Source: Singulisphaera sp. (GTDB lineage Bacteria; Planctomycetota; Planctomycetia; Isosphaerales; Isosphaeraceae). Taken from it: a DNA stretch of 59,816 bases. The translations under genes and the position numbers were made by a program. Where the stretch lies: positions 1 to 59,816 of the forward strand of contig DAIDJG010000306.1 in NCBI GenBank assembly GCA_027451445.1. Direction: 5' to 3'. Each line of letters begins with the position of its first letter. Positions within the stretch are counted from its first letter, which is position 1. Positions 25,072 to 34,980 of this stretch are shown piece after piece. The notes beneath the pieces are model-generated. The model made no database searches, was not told the DNA's origin, and saw only the letters and a program-made list of their open reading frames with translations.

Positions 25072-28000
25072 TTAATTGACAAAAATAAACTCGTTCGAGT
25101 TTATCAGCATTCGGCAGAAGTTTGCGAGTCCATGGCGCTGCACGTAGGCTTGCCATGCCTGAGCTTCATCGGGCGTCGGCGGGCGGCCAAGTGCGAGCTC
25201 GTGGGCGGTGGCGATTTGTCGGTCGAGGGCCGTCAGCGCTTCGAGTCGGTGGGCAAAATGCTCGCACTGGCGAAGGACGAAGGCGTCGTTGAGCAGGGCG
25301 AGTGATTGCAACGGTGTGATCGAGACGTTGCGCACTGCCGTCAACTGAGAGGCGTCGGCGCTGTCGAGACTGTCCATGAACGGGTCGGGCAGGGTGCGGA
25401 AGAGAAAACGGTAGACACTCCGGCGCCCGGCGCCGGGGGCGTCCCAGTTGAACTGGGAGTAGTCGACGACGGGAGTCACGTGGACCCCGGGCCGCAGCGC
25501 GAAGTGCTGGACCGAGGGGCCGCCCATCGCGGGGTCAAGGCGGCCGGAGATCTGGAGGACGGCGTCGCGTACCTCTTCAGCATCGAGCCGGGTCCGGTTC
25601 ATGCGCCAGAGGAGCCGATTTTCGCCGTCGATGGCCGCAGCGCGCGGGTCGTTTCGCGATGCCTGGCGGTAGACGGCGCTCGTCACGATCCAGCGGTGCA
25701 AGCGCTTGAGTGAGCCTCCTTCGTCCTGGAACGTGGCCGTAAGCCAGTCGAGAAGCTCGGGGTGGCTCGGTGTCCCGCCCATCCGGCCGAAGTCGTTGGG
25801 TGTGTCGACGATCCCTCGGCCGAAATGGAGGTGCCAGACGCGGTTGACGATCGAGCGCCAGGTGAGTGGATTTCGTGGGTCGCTGATCCACCGGGCCAGC
25901 GCAGCCCGGCGCGCGGCTTCGTCGTTCGGGTCGGCGAGCGTGAAGCGCGAGGGCAGGGGATCGAGGCACGACAGAGCGCCGGGGTTTGCGAGCGCGCCCG
26001 GTTTGTGGATATCACCTCGTGCCAGCACATGAACCGGCCTCGGGCCGCCGGGTGGCTTGTGGCTTCCATCGGGCGCGAAGTCGCTGGCTCCGGCGTAAAC
26101 GAGCTGTTGCGGGGGTAGAGCCGCAAGGTCGCGTTCGAGGACTTCGGTCAGGTAGTGGCGACCAAGCTCGATCTTTTGCTCGCGGGTGCGCGCTTCGGGT
26201 GCGACCGCAAACAAGCCCGCAATGGTCGCGGGAATGGCCTTCAGGCGGGTGGGACGCGCGGCGCTGGTGATTGAGAGGCGGAACCGGCCGATCGGGTGCT
26301 GGGCGGGGAACGTCTGCTGGAGCACGATGGTCAAGTTCGTGCCCCCCTCGAAGCCAGCGTCGTCCTTGAGCTCGAACACGGCCTCGTGAGGCTTGGCCAC
26401 CTCGGGATAAATGCCCCACGCCGTCTGCGGATTCCCGTCGATCGCCGCAGCCACGCCCCAGCCTGCCTGATCGAAATCCGCGACAGCGCGCGCGACCGGC
26501 AACGGACGAGACTCTTCGGTCCTGGTAAGGGGCGCTGCTGAGATCCGGAACTCGGTCAGATGGAGATTGCCGTTGTCGTTACGCCCGGGTCCATGGCTCG
26601 GCAGGCGGTCATCGGGGAGGACTTCGAGCCGGACCGCGGTAATCCCGCGGAGGTCAGTCCGTGCCGTGATCGTCGTGGTCTCCTGTGTCGGCCGGGTACC
26701 TTCGGAGAGGATCGAGAGGTCGGCTTGTTTGCTCAAAGTTGCATTGCCGGCCGACTTCAAATCACTCGGGTCAAGCACGGTCCAAACGATGCGTGAGGCT
26801 CGCTGTTCGGCTTCCCAGGATGCGATCTCGGCCTGCATGGACGGTTCAAGGAATGTACCGAGCAGCGCGGGGTCGCCGCGTCTGAGAGCGGCGAGGCGAG
26901 ACGTGAGGTCATGTCGGCGGCGCTGGACGACCGGGTCAGGATCGTAGGGGCGGTTGGCGCGTTCGATCCCGGCGAAGTCGGCCTGGAGCGCGTAGTAGTC
27001 GGCCTGGGTGATCGGGTCGAACTTGTGGTCGTGACAGCGGGCGCAGTGGGCCGTCACACTTATAAAGGTCGAGAATGTTGTGGAGACGATATCGTCGCGA
27101 TCAAGGTAGCGACCGATCTGGCGGTCGATGCTGTCCTCGCGAATGTCGCGCAAGGAGCTTTCGTCCCAGGGGCCGGCGGCGAGAAAACCGAGCGCTACGG
27201 TGAGCTTTGGTTCGTCCGGATAGAGCGCGTCGGCGGCGATCTGCTCCTCGATAAAGCGGGCGTACGGCGTGTCGCGATTGAACGCGGCAATCAGGTAGTC
27301 GCGATAGGGCCAGGCGTTGGGACGAACGCGATCCTGATCGTGGCCGTGGGTCTCGGCGAAGTGAACGGCGTCCATCCAGTGCCTCGCCCAGCGCTCGCCG
27401 TACTGGGGACTCTCGAGCAACCGATCAACGAGCCGTTCGTACGCATTGGGATCCGAGTCAGCCAGGAACGCAGCGATGTTTTCGGGCGATGGCGGTAGGC
27501 CGGTTAGATCAAACGAAAGGCGCCGGATGAGGGTGCGTCGATCGGCCTCGGGCGCCGGGCTCAAGCCCTTCTCACGTAGCGTGGCCAGGATAAAGGCATC
27601 GATCGGTGTGCGCGCCCAGCGTTGGCCTTCGGGATCGAGTTGTGGGAGCGGAGGGCGCACGACCGCCTTCAGCGACCACCAATCGCGCGCGAGGCTCGCG
27701 GCGGAGGGGGGCGGTCCGCTACGAGGGTCGGGTGCTCCCATTTCGACCCAGCGACGAAAGTCGGCGACGACTCCGGACGGGAGCTGCGATTTGGGCGGCA
27801 TTTTGGGCGCTTCGCCGGTTTGTGCAATCGCCTGGATCAAGAGACTGTCGCCCGGATTGCCGGGCTCAACCGCAGGTCCGGTCTCACCGCCTGTGCGCAC
27901 GCCGTCCCGGCTGTCGAGTCGTAGTCCGCCCTTGGGCTTCGGGGTCGAGGCGGAGTGGCAGCGGTAACAATGTTCGATCAGAACCGGCCGGATCTTCGCT

Positions 28001-28101
28001 TCGAAGAAGGTGATGCCAGCCGGGTCATCCGCGGCGCTGGCGCGCGCAGGGATGCTGAGAACCAGGAAGCAGAGGAACAACCCGGGGCGAGGACATCGCA
28101 T
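25072..28101 (-). CDS. PSD1-type protein: cytochrome c, DUF1549 and DUF1553
   Basis: About 1009 residues with signal peptide MRCPRPGLFLCFLVLSIPAR. A planctomycete cytochrome-c domain follows (heme motif CYRCH in LIEHCYRCHSAS), then DUF1549 (FDLTGLPPSPENIAAFLADS, RWARHWMDAVHF) with a second CxxCH (HCARCHDHKFDPI), a Gly/Ser-containing binding region in the middle, and C-terminal DUF1553 (PLTWRSIVNRVWHLHFGRG). The family is massively expanded in planctomycetes, always exported, and presumed to oxidise a substrate together with the DUF1501 partner encoded just downstream. I start at the ATG at 28101 because the signal peptide begins there; the longer frame reaches 28227. Confidence 0.92.
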   Translation of the reverse strand: MRCPRPGLFLCFLVLSIPARASAADDPAGITFFEAKIRPVLIEHCYRCHSASTPKPKGGLRLDSRDGVRTGGETGPAVEPGNPGDSLLIQAIAQTGEAPKMPPKSQLPSGVVADFRRWVEMGAPDPRSGPPPSAASLARDWWSLKAVVRPPLPQLDPEGQRWARTPIDAFILATLREKGLSPAPEADRRTLIRRLSFDLTGLPPSPENIAAFLADSDPNAYERLVDRLLESPQYGERWARHWMDAVHFAETHGHDQDRVRPNAWPYRDYLIAAFNRDTPYARFIEEQIAADALYPDEPKLTVALGFLAAGPWDESSLRDIREDSIDRQIGRYLDRDDIVSTTFSTFISVTAHCARCHDHKFDPITQADYYALQADFAGIERANRPYDPDPVVQRRRHDLTSRLAALRRGDPALLGTFLEPSMQAEIASWEAEQRASRIVWTVLDPSDLKSAGNATLSKQADLSILSEGTRPTQETTTITARTDLRGITAVRLEVLPDDRLPSHGPGRNDNGNLHLTEFRISAAPLTRTEESRPLPVARAVADFDQAGWGVAAAIDGNPQTAWGIYPEVAKPHEAVFELKDDAGFEGGTNLTIVLQQTFPAQHPIGRFRLSITSAARPTRLKAIPATIAGLFAVAPEARTREQKIELGRHYLTEVLERDLAALPPQQLVYAGASDFAPDGSHKPPGGPRPVHVLARGDIHKPGALANPGALSCLDPLPSRFTLADPNDEAARRAALARWISDPRNPLTWRSIVNRVWHLHFGRGIVDTPNDFGRMGGTPSHPELLDWLTATFQDEGGSLKRLHRWIVTSAVYRQASRNDPRAAAIDGENRLLWRMNRTRLDAEEVRDAVLQISGRLDPAMGGPSVQHFALRPGVHVTPVVDYSQFNWDAPGAGRRSVYRFLFRTLPDPFMDSLDSADASQLTAVRNVSITPLQSLALLNDAFVLRQCEHFAHRLEALTALDRQIATAHELALGRPPTPDEAQAWQAYVQRHGLANFCRMLINSNEFIFVN

Positions 28102-28294
28102 GGGCAGGACCTTGCGAGGACCGTAGGAGGGATTGTGGGCTGCCGTTCTGGATTCCAGGTGGGTGGCAGACCACCGAATGATGATAACCGGCTCGTCCTG
28201 CCTGAACCAGCCCGGCGCGGTCGCCACGATCCCCAGCGACCTGCCGCCAAATCGGATCGAGATCGGCTGCGCCGGCGCAAGGGTGGCATGATCA

Positions 28295-29668
28295 TCATCG
28301 CGAGTCGGTCCGGCGCTTGGGTTCGGGGCCCGCCGATTCCGAGTGGGAAGTCGCTGTCAGATCACTCCGGTGGATGCGGCCTCCCTTCATCACGAACGCG
28401 ACGTTTTCGAGAACGGTTACATCCTGAAGCGGGTCTCCGGTCACAGCGATCAAATCCGCGTAGCGCCCGGGGACGACCGAACCCACTTGGTTCGAGCGAT
28501 CGAGCAATTCCGCGGCGCGGCTGGTTGCCGAGCGAATCGCCTGTGCTGGGGTAAGTCCGTAGCGAACCATCAGCGCGAATTGCTTCGCATTGTCACCATG
28601 CGGATAGACGCCTGCATCGGTCCCAAAGGCGATCTTCACGCCGGCCTTCACGCACTTCGCGAAGTTTTCGCGCTGGACCTGGCCGACCTCACGCTCCTTG
28701 TCGATCGACTCCTGAGGAAGATGGATCTCCTTGGCGCGGCCGAGCAAGTAGTCGTCATTGTAGATGTCGGAAACCAGCCAGGTGCCGTGATCGATCATGG
28801 CGCGGATTCCCTCATCGTCGATCAAACTCCCGTGTTCGATGGAGTCGACGCCGGCACTCACGGCGTTTTTGATCCCCAGCGCCCCATGAGCGTGCGCGGC
28901 GACTTTGCGCCCGAGCGCATGCGCTTCCTTCACGGCGACGATCAGTTCGTCCACCGAAAACTGGGGTGAGCCGGGCGGATCACCGCGCGACATCACGCCC
29001 CCGCTCGCATTGATCTTGATGACGTCAACGCCGTACTTGATCTGCGCACGAACCACGTGGCGGACTTGGTCCACCCCATCGGCGATCTGGAAATCGCGCT
29101 CCTCGGGATACATCATCATGTGTACGGAAGGCGAGTATTTGTTCAGGTCGCCGTGGCCGCCCGTCATCGAAATGGCTGGGCCGCTCGCGACAATGCGGGG
29201 GCCGGGGATGAACCCTTCGTTGATCGCCTCGCGTAGGTCGACGGCCATGAAGGGGCGTGAGCCGAGGTCGCGCACGGTTGTGAAGCCGGCATCGAGCGTT
29301 TTGCGCGCGTTGACAACTGCTGCGAAGCCGCTGGTAAACGGCGTGCGCTTGAACTTGTTGACCTCGTCGAAGTTGTCAGCCCGCGAGCCGAGATGAGTGT
29401 GACAGTCGATGAGGCCCGGCAAAACGGTTGTGCTGGAGAGGTCGATAACCTTCGCTCCCTCGGGGATTGTGATCTCCGCGGCTGGACCAACCGCCTTGAT
29501 GCGCTCGCCTTCGACGACGATGCCCTGGTTGTTCTTGGCGGTTTCGCCCGTGCCATCGAACAGACGCCCGGCGCGAACATAAACGACCGGCGCGGCGGCT
29601 TCGACCGAGGGAATCGCGCATGCCGTCAGAAGAGCCATGCCGACTGTAAGGGACTTGATCGACATCAT
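28295..29668 (-). CDS. Exported amidohydrolase (prolidase-like)
   Basis: About 457 residues of the amidohydrolase superfamily with signal peptide SLTVGMALLTACAIPSVEA. The TIM-barrel metal ligands are all visible: HTH in LIDCHTHLG, the lysine in DVIKINASGG (often carboxylated), H in AAHAHG, H in SIEHGS and D in FGTDAGV. The fold resembles Xaa-Pro dipeptidases and imidazolonepropionase-like enzymes that hydrolyse dipeptides or cyclic amides. The C-terminal 20 residues are polar and variable. Start chosen at the MMSIK methionine pair before the signal peptide. No operon partner is obvious. Confidence 0.88.
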   Translation of the reverse strand: MMSIKSLTVGMALLTACAIPSVEAAAPVVYVRAGRLFDGTGETAKNNQGIVVEGERIKAVGPAAEITIPEGAKVIDLSSTTVLPGLIDCHTHLGSRADNFDEVNKFKRTPFTSGFAAVVNARKTLDAGFTTVRDLGSRPFMAVDLREAINEGFIPGPRIVASGPAISMTGGHGDLNKYSPSVHMMMYPEERDFQIADGVDQVRHVVRAQIKYGVDVIKINASGGVMSRGDPPGSPQFSVDELIVAVKEAHALGRKVAAHAHGALGIKNAVSAGVDSIEHGSLIDDEGIRAMIDHGTWLVSDIYNDDYLLGRAKEIHLPQESIDKEREVGQVQRENFAKCVKAGVKIAFGTDAGVYPHGDNAKQFALMVRYGLTPAQAIRSATSRAAELLDRSNQVGSVVPGRYADLIAVTGDPLQDVTVLENVAFVMKGGRIHRSDLTATSHSESAGPEPKRRTDSR

Positions 29669-29806
29669 CAAAGGCAGGTTCCTTCCACAACGTGAGACAT
29701 TCCTTGGGCGATTCTCGACGCGAATGCAAGGCGCAACGGCAGACGCCCGGTGATGGATTGGCTTCCGCATCATCGGTCATCTGCCGATTGCGAACTCTGT
29801 CAGTCG

Positions 29807-30940
29807 TTAGAACGAGTTGGCATCGAGCGGCTCGTTGCCGGCGCGCGTCCCAATCGACCACCATGTGTACAGTTGGATCTGGTCCTTAATATACCTCACC
29901 GATCCGTCGCACATGCACATATTGACGCCTCCCGGAGAGTGCATACTGGTCGGGGGAGAGGCGCCGTAGATGTCCAAGCCGATGTTATCGATCGCGACGT
30001 TGGAGCATTGCCGACCGTTGGGCTGGGCCACGTGATTGTACATGCTGTAGTTCGCGTAGTACGGCATGCTCATTTGCCAGCTCGTGCCGCGCTGGGTTGA
30101 TGTGGCGAGCGTACCGGGCGGAACGGCGTTGCAGCCAGCCAGGAACAGAATCACTTGCTGGGGCGCCTGGATCAAGTTGAAGGGATTGGTGGCGAAGGTG
30201 GTGGGGAAAAACCCACGCATTTCGGCCTGCTTCCCGGTTCCCGCGCGCACTTGAAGCGAGTTGCCCGTCACGGCCTCGCTCCAGAGGCCGGTGTTGCTCG
30301 TGCCGTCCTGGATTCCGGCCAGGGTGACGATTCCGGCGTTCTGAGTCTGGGGGTAACCCCAAGGGGTGTTCACGCCAAGGCTCACCGGGGTGCTCGGTGG
30401 GTTCAAGGGAGAGAACGCTCCGCTGTAACCGTTGAGGATGAAGGGTCCGCCCATGTTCCCGACGTAGTTCGAGAGCGACGAACGGAGGATCTTGTTATCG
30501 GACGGGCACAGAAAGAGCCCGACCTGCATATTGAAGACTGTGGTGTTGGCCCACCAGGTAATGGGCCCGGAGGTGTTCGGCGGATAGGACCCGTAGACGC
30601 CCGCCTGGACGTTGTAATTGTTGAAGATCGTGCCCTGCTCGATGTAGGGCAAGATACTGACGAACGGGCTCACGCCGAAACCCCAGCAGGATGGGAGTCC
30701 GGTCGCGAAATTGAGCGCCGGACAAGGGTAGATTGACCCTGAGGGGAGACACTGGTAGGCCGACTCATAATTGTGAACGGACAGCCCCAGTTGCTTCAAG
30801 TTGTTGGCGCACTGCGACCGCCGCGCCGCCTCGCGCGCCGATTGGACGGCGGGGAGCAGCAACGCGACCAGCACGGCAATGATCGCGATGACGACCAGAA
30901 GCTCAATCAGCGTGAAACCCCGAGAACGAACAAGGCGCAT
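29807..30940 (-). CDS. DUF1559 protein with prepilin-type N-terminus
   Basis: A 377-residue pseudopilin-like protein. It begins [19 protein letters not shown]: a short basic leader, the GFTLIE prepilin-peptidase site and a hydrophobic helix (about 8-32). Next comes [19 protein letters not shown], the hallmark of DUF1559. The C-terminus has [17 protein letters not shown], the family's closing motif. These proteins are exported, processed by a type IV prepilin peptidase and expanded to many paralogues in planctomycetes; their roles are mostly unknown. The ATG at 30940 has AAGGAG upstream. A small lipoprotein gene lies just upstream on the same strand. Confidence 0.93.
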   Translation of the reverse strand: MRLVRSRGFTLIELLVVIAIIAVLVALLLPAVQSAREAARRSQCANNLKQLGLSVHNYESAYQCLPSGSIYPCPALNFATGLPSCWGFGVSPFVSILPYIEQGTIFNNYNVQAGVYGSYPPNTSGPITWWANTTVFNMQVGLFLCPSDNKILRSSLSNYVGNMGGPFILNGYSGAFSPLNPPSTPVSLGVNTPWGYPQTQNAGIVTLAGIQDGTSNTGLWSEAVTGNSLQVRAGTGKQAEMRGFFPTTFATNPFNLIQAPQQVILFLAGCNAVPPGTLATSTQRGTSWQMSMPYYANYSMYNHVAQPNGRQCSNVAIDNIGLDIYGASPPTSMHSPGGVNMCMCDGSVRYIKDQIQLYTWWSIGTRAGNEPLDANSF

Positions 30941-31127
30941 ACCGAACTCCTTCCCTTGCGTGTGGATGAACGATTTCATGGAGACAAGGCCGAAGGGACG
31001 GGATGGCCAGAGCCGTGGATTCACCCGCAGGTCGCGTGGTGCCGGCCCTGGTCGTACGAGAGAGATCCGGGGGGGACCGAGCCCATTAAAGGACTGTGGA
31101 AGCACGCGTGGTGTACTCTTTAGATGA

Positions 31128-31340
31128 TTATTTTTTGGCCTCCGCAGGTTTGTCCGCTTTTCCACCGGGTGTGAAGGTAGGGGCCTTCAATTCGGAAGTG
31201 CCTCCACCGGGTGGACCGCCGGGACCGGAGTTGGGTTCCACGGCCGGGGCAGTCTCCACCGGTTCCGCACATCCTCCCCACAGCGGAAGGCTGACCAGAA
31301 ACACTGCGAAGACACGACGTATCCGCGATGCGACGCCCAT
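31128..31340 (-). CDS. Small probable lipoprotein
   Basis: About 70 residues: [20 protein letters not shown] is a signal peptide, followed by WGGC as an imperfect lipobox, then a Pro/Gly/Ala-rich tail ending in [10 protein letters not shown]. Small proline-rich lipoproteins often lie next to DUF1559 genes in planctomycetes. It precedes the DUF1559 gene by about 190 bp on the same strand and could be co-expressed. No enzymatic domain. Confidence 0.55.
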   Translation of the reverse strand: MGVASRIRRVFAVFLVSLPLWGGCAEPVETAPAVEPNSGPGGPPGGGTSELKAPTFTPGGKADKPAEAKK

Positions 31341-31781
31341 AGTCCCTCCCGAGTCGACCTCACGGCCGGTTGGGCGAACCTCCAGCCGAAGGAAGGTCGG
31401 CGCGTTTGCGTTGTCGTCGGACTCCACAGGGACACAATTCGACGTGACCGTATGGATCAGGTGTTCGACCTCTGTCCGACATCTCGTTCAATGTATAAGG
31501 AGACCGGAGTCAGTTCAAACGAATTTCCTTGCCGGCCATGATTTTGTCATCGGAGGGTAGCACGCGGGCATTTTTCGAGACGCGAGGACGCCATGCCGCG
31601 TGTCGAAACTGACACTTGGCCGACGGCACCCGCTGCTTGCGTGCCGTGGCACGCCCCAATTGCAAGCCGGACCGCGCGACGACGCGCGGCCTCGTATTTG
31701 CAACATGTCCCTGTGTGGCTGTCCGTTATTCCTGAGAGGATTTTGCTCAGAGAGCCGGGATACCGCATAAGGATGAATGCC
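31341..31781. other. Divergent intergenic region
   Basis: This 441-bp space between the lipoprotein gene and the PH-domain gene should contain promoters for both. I see no repeat, hairpin or clear promoter hexamers. Confidence 0.4.
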
Positions 31782-32444
31782 ATGGCCGACAAACAACCGG
31801 GATCGTTCCCGATTACAAACCAATTCACGACTGCCGACATGACTCCTGGCGCAGCGGTTCCTGAACACAATGCGGACGAGCGCCCGATACCGCTGCGGAC
31901 CTCTCCGACGCCCGTTTCCCATCCTGATGAGGGGACTGGTATCGTGGGTGAAACTCTGGTTTGGGAGGCATCGTACTCACTCTGGAATTTCGCCGGACGG
32001 CTGGTGTTGTGCACCCTCCTGACGCTCGCGTGGGTTGGGTTCACACTCTACACGAGGCGGCTTGGGCGCGGCGGTTCGGGTGGCGTCGTCACCACGCTTG
32101 GAATCGCGCTGGCAGCGCTTTGGATCTGGTTGATCTGCCGGATTCTCCTGGCCCGCTTCCAGCATTACTACCGGTTGACGACGCGCCGGCTTTTCATCTC
32201 AACCGGGATCCTCATGCGCCGGCGAGACCAACTGGAGCTGCTGCGGGTTGAGGACGTCTTCACGAAGCAGAGCCTGGTCGGCCGTTGGTTGTCGATTGGA
32301 ACGGTGGTCGTGGTCTCTTCGGAGGAATCGCTGCCGAGGGTTGCCCTCCCGGGCGTTGCAAATGCGAAGCACGTCATGGACCTGATATGGCACCACGCGC
32401 GCGCAGAGCGCGACCAACGGAGCGTGAAGGTGCAAGAGATTTAA
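31782..32444 (+). CDS. Membrane PH-domain protein
   Basis: About 220 residues. After a polar N-terminus of some 55 residues come two membrane helices (LWNFAGRLVLCTLLTLAWVG and TTLGIALAALWIWLICRILL), then a bacterial PH (bPH2/YdbS-type) domain with YYRLTTRRLFISTGIL, QLELLRVEDV and SIGTVVVVSSEES. Such proteins are integral membrane proteins of unclear role in envelope stress. The ATG at 31782 has AAGGA nine bases upstream. The last 71 bp overlap, in opposite orientation, the end of the thioredoxin-fold gene. Confidence 0.8.
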   Translation: MADKQPGSFPITNQFTTADMTPGAAVPEHNADERPIPLRTSPTPVSHPDEGTGIVGETLVWEASYSLWNFAGRLVLCTLLTLAWVGFTLYTRRLGRGGSGGVVTTLGIALAALWIWLICRILLARFQHYYRLTTRRLFISTGILMRRRDQLELLRVEDVFTKQSLVGRWLSIGTVVVVSSEESLPRVALPGVANAKHVMDLIWHHARAERDQRSVKVQEI

Positions 32445-33078
32445 GTTTGTGTGGAAACAAGATGTTCAAAAGACCATCATTCAACGAAGCAAATCGCGTA
32501 CGTCCCAAGGGCTCGAGCGAATCGAGCCACGTCTCGGCCTGGTCGGCCAGGCGCGCCAGCGTCGCGTGATCGCTTCCTCGGGCAATGACGCCGATCTGCC
32601 CGTCGTCGTCGATCAAAAAATGGACCGGCAGTTGGCGGGCGGTGACGCCGTACGCCCGTTGGGTTTCCTCGGACGCGATGTAGACCGGCAAAGAGCCTTT
32701 GAGTGCTTTCGAAGCGGCCTTCACGGCGTCCGCGCTATCGCGATCGACAGCCACAACAACCACCGAAAAGCGACTTCTCCCCTGAAGCTGTTTTGTGACG
32801 CTCGCCAGATCTTCGATCACGGCACGGTCGGCCGGCGCCGTGGCGGACCAGAACATGATCCAGACGATCTTGCCACGGAGACCGACGAGGAGTAGCGGCT
32901 CGGAGGTCTGCACATCGAGTAGACGGAGTGGAGGAGGCGATGTGCCTACCTTTGGCGGATTGCGCGGAGGAGTGTGACCGAGGTGGTTCCAGACAACCCA
33001 TCCGATCGCCGCGCTCGTTGCTACGGCCAACACAGCGTTGATCCAGTCGATTCGCGGGCGATCTGTCTCGTTATTCAC
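32374..33078 (-). CDS. Thioredoxin-fold protein lacking redox cysteines
   Basis: A 234-residue TlpA/AhpC-TSA-like protein with one N-terminal membrane helix (about 14-32), facing the periplasm. The fold is clear: LLLVGLRGKIVWIMFWSATA, then VVVVAVDRDS and LPVHFLIDDDGQIGVIARG with the cis-proline loop. The redox site is WSATAP, where active relatives have WCxxC, so it cannot act as a thiol oxidoreductase in the usual way; binding or scaffolding is possible. The ATG overlaps the fucosidase stop by four bases, so the two are co-translated. The 3' end overlaps the PH-domain gene. Confidence 0.8.
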   Translation of the reverse strand: MNNETDRPRIDWINAVLAVATSAAIGWVVWNHLGHTPPRNPPKVGTSPPPLRLLDVQTSEPLLLVGLRGKIVWIMFWSATAPADRAVIEDLASVTKQLQGRSRFSVVVVAVDRDSADAVKAASKALKGSLPVYIASEETQRAYGVTARQLPVHFLIDDDGQIGVIARGSDHATLARLADQAETWLDSLEPLGRTRFASLNDGLLNILFPHKLKSLAPSRSVGRALRARGAISGP

Positions 33079-34415
33079 CGTCGGCGACCCTGAGGACCTT
33101 CAAGCACTTCGGGAGCCAGTACGATCACCGTGTCGATCCTGGTGCGATCCTTTTCAGGAATCGAGATGCGAAGCTGGCCTCCGGATTGGGTGGCACTCAA
33201 AGGCGCCGAACTGCCGAAAAGTCGAACGTTGAACCCGACGTAGGCTTCAGGGAGGTGGATCGTTGCGTCGGGATTGAGCACATGGAGGAACACCGCCTCG
33301 GGCTGGTTGCGCACGAGTTTGGTTGTCGAAACTCCCCAGGCTTGCGGAGGGAATGGTCCCTGGCGCGTGGCATAAATGGTCTCGCCGTGCGTATCGAGCC
33401 ACTTGCCGATCGCTTGCAGCCGGTCGCGCGTTTCCGGCCCTGTGGAGCCGTTGGGCCAGAGGCTGATATTAAGGAGGAGGTTCGCGCCCCGCCCGGCTGC
33501 GCTGGCGAGCATCTGAATGAGTTGTTCGGAGCTCTTGAACCGCTTGTCAGCCACGTTGTGGCCCCACGAACCGTTGATCGTCAGGCACGTTTCGAGTGGC
33601 AGATTGGGCTCGGGGGGAGCGTTGTTGTACCCTGCCTTGTTTTCGCCGGGGAGATCCTGCTCAAAGACTTGAAAGTCCTCTCCCGAGAGCGGTTTGCTGT
33701 GATGATTGTTGCCGACGAGCGCGCTCGGTAGCAACTCGTGGATCATCCGGTAAGTCGTTTCGAGGTCCCAGTCGGCATCCGGCCGGTCCCAGGCGCCGTC
33801 GAACCAGATGCCGTCGATCGGCCCATACTGGGTGCAGAGTTCGCGGATCTGACCCTGGTAGTCGGCAATGTACTGTTTCCAGTTCCCCTTGTCCGGGCGC
33901 CCGTTGGAACGGCCGCTGTCGCCGCGCGGATAATAATCGGGATGATGCCAGTCGAGCAGCGAGTAGTAGACGAAGAGCTTGATAGCGTGTTTGCTGCACG
34001 CGTCGGCGAGCGCCTTCAGAGGGTCCTTCGCGTACGGAGTGGCATCCACAACGTCGTAACGGCTGAGTTTGCTGTCAAACATGCAGAAGCCATCATGATG
34101 CTTCGCCGTGAAGGTGATGTATCTGGCGCCCGCGGCCTTGGCCATGCGGACCAGCGCGTCGGCGTCGAACTCGCCCGGATCGAAACGCGGGGGGAGCTTT
34201 TCGTACTCGGCGACCGGCAGATGGTCGCGCTCCATGACCCACTCACTCTTGCCCAGGAGCGAGTACACGCCCCAGTGGATGAAGAGCCCGAATTTCGCGT
34301 CGCGGAACCATGTACGGGCTTCCGCGCTCGGTGTGGGTGTGGAACCCTCGTCGGCAGTTGCCAGGCCGGAGCCAGCGATCAATCCCCAGACGGAAACGAG
34401 CACTCCGAGGCGCAT
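33075..34415 (-). CDS. Alpha-L-fucosidase, GH29
   Basis: A 446-residue exported glycoside hydrolase family 29 enzyme. Signal peptide RLGVLVSVWGLIAGSGLATA; catalytic TIM barrel from WFRDAKFGLFIHWGVYSL through GARYITFTAKHHDGFCMFDS and LFVYYSLLDWHHPDYY. The expected nucleophile is the Asp in IDGIWFDGAWDR. A C-terminal beta-sandwich follows. It releases L-fucose from glycans, consistent with the algal- and mucin-polysaccharide lifestyle of planctomycetes. The ATG at 34415 has GGAGGGG upstream. Translationally coupled to the thioredoxin-fold gene. Confidence 0.92.
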   Translation of the reverse strand: MRLGVLVSVWGLIAGSGLATADEGSTPTPSAEARTWFRDAKFGLFIHWGVYSLLGKSEWVMERDHLPVAEYEKLPPRFDPGEFDADALVRMAKAAGARYITFTAKHHDGFCMFDSKLSRYDVVDATPYAKDPLKALADACSKHAIKLFVYYSLLDWHHPDYYPRGDSGRSNGRPDKGNWKQYIADYQGQIRELCTQYGPIDGIWFDGAWDRPDADWDLETTYRMIHELLPSALVGNNHHSKPLSGEDFQVFEQDLPGENKAGYNNAPPEPNLPLETCLTINGSWGHNVADKRFKSSEQLIQMLASAAGRGANLLLNISLWPNGSTGPETRDRLQAIGKWLDTHGETIYATRQGPFPPQAWGVSTTKLVRNQPEAVFLHVLNPDATIHLPEAYVGFNVRLFGSSAPLSATQSGGQLRISIPEKDRTRIDTVIVLAPEVLEGPQGRRR

Positions 34416-34497
34416 GGGGGTCCCCTCCCTGAAACAACCTCGCCGCTCCATACGAAGTTCAGGGGCGGTTTGAGGACCGCCCCGGATCGTTGCCGTT

Positions 34498-34980
34498 TCA
34501 GGCGACGCTGGCCACAAGGTCGTCACTCAGCCGTTCGAGAACTTCACGCGTCATCTGGCAGTCGGCCGTGCGGCGCTGGCGCGTCGTCTCGTCAAACACC
34601 ACGCGTGCGAGATGCAGGGTCCCCTGACGATTCAGCCGGACTTCGTAAAAGCTGCGAAGCTGCGCCCGGGGCGTCGGGGCCTGGCTCCGCAATTCAACCT
34701 CGCCGGCCTCGATGTCGTGCTCCAGAACGATGAGTGGTTCCATCAGGTAGGTCACGCGTGCAGCGACGCGGTCGCCCCATGCCTTCAAGGCCTCGGGGGA
34801 CCACTCGGCGCGTGTCGCGGTGGCGAAATCCAGGGCACTGAAGGCAAGGCCGACGGAGCCCGCGGCCGTGAGGTGAAGCGTCAGTCGATTCGTCCCCTCA
34901 TCGGCGGTAACGCTACCGGGAAAGATCCCGGCACTGTTATAAGCATCAACCTCGGCGACGATCTTTCGGCTCAGGCTCAT
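34498..34980 (-). CDS. Unknown protein behind SpoVR gene
   Basis: About 160 residues, MSLSRKIVAEVDAYNSAGIF at the start, with no membrane segment and no motif I recognise. Alternating hydrophobic stretches (TNRLTLHLTAAGSVGLAFSA, FYEVRLNRQGTLHLARVVFD) suggest a beta-rich fold. The ATG at 34980 has GGAGG upstream and overlaps the end of the SpoVR gene by 35 bp, so it is very probably in the same transcript and may be connected to that stress module. Confidence 0.65.
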   Translation of the reverse strand: MSLSRKIVAEVDAYNSAGIFPGSVTADEGTNRLTLHLTAAGSVGLAFSALDFATATRAEWSPEALKAWGDRVAARVTYLMEPLIVLEHDIEAGEVELRSQAPTPRAQLRSFYEVRLNRQGTLHLARVVFDETTRQRRTADCQMTREVLERLSDDLVASVA

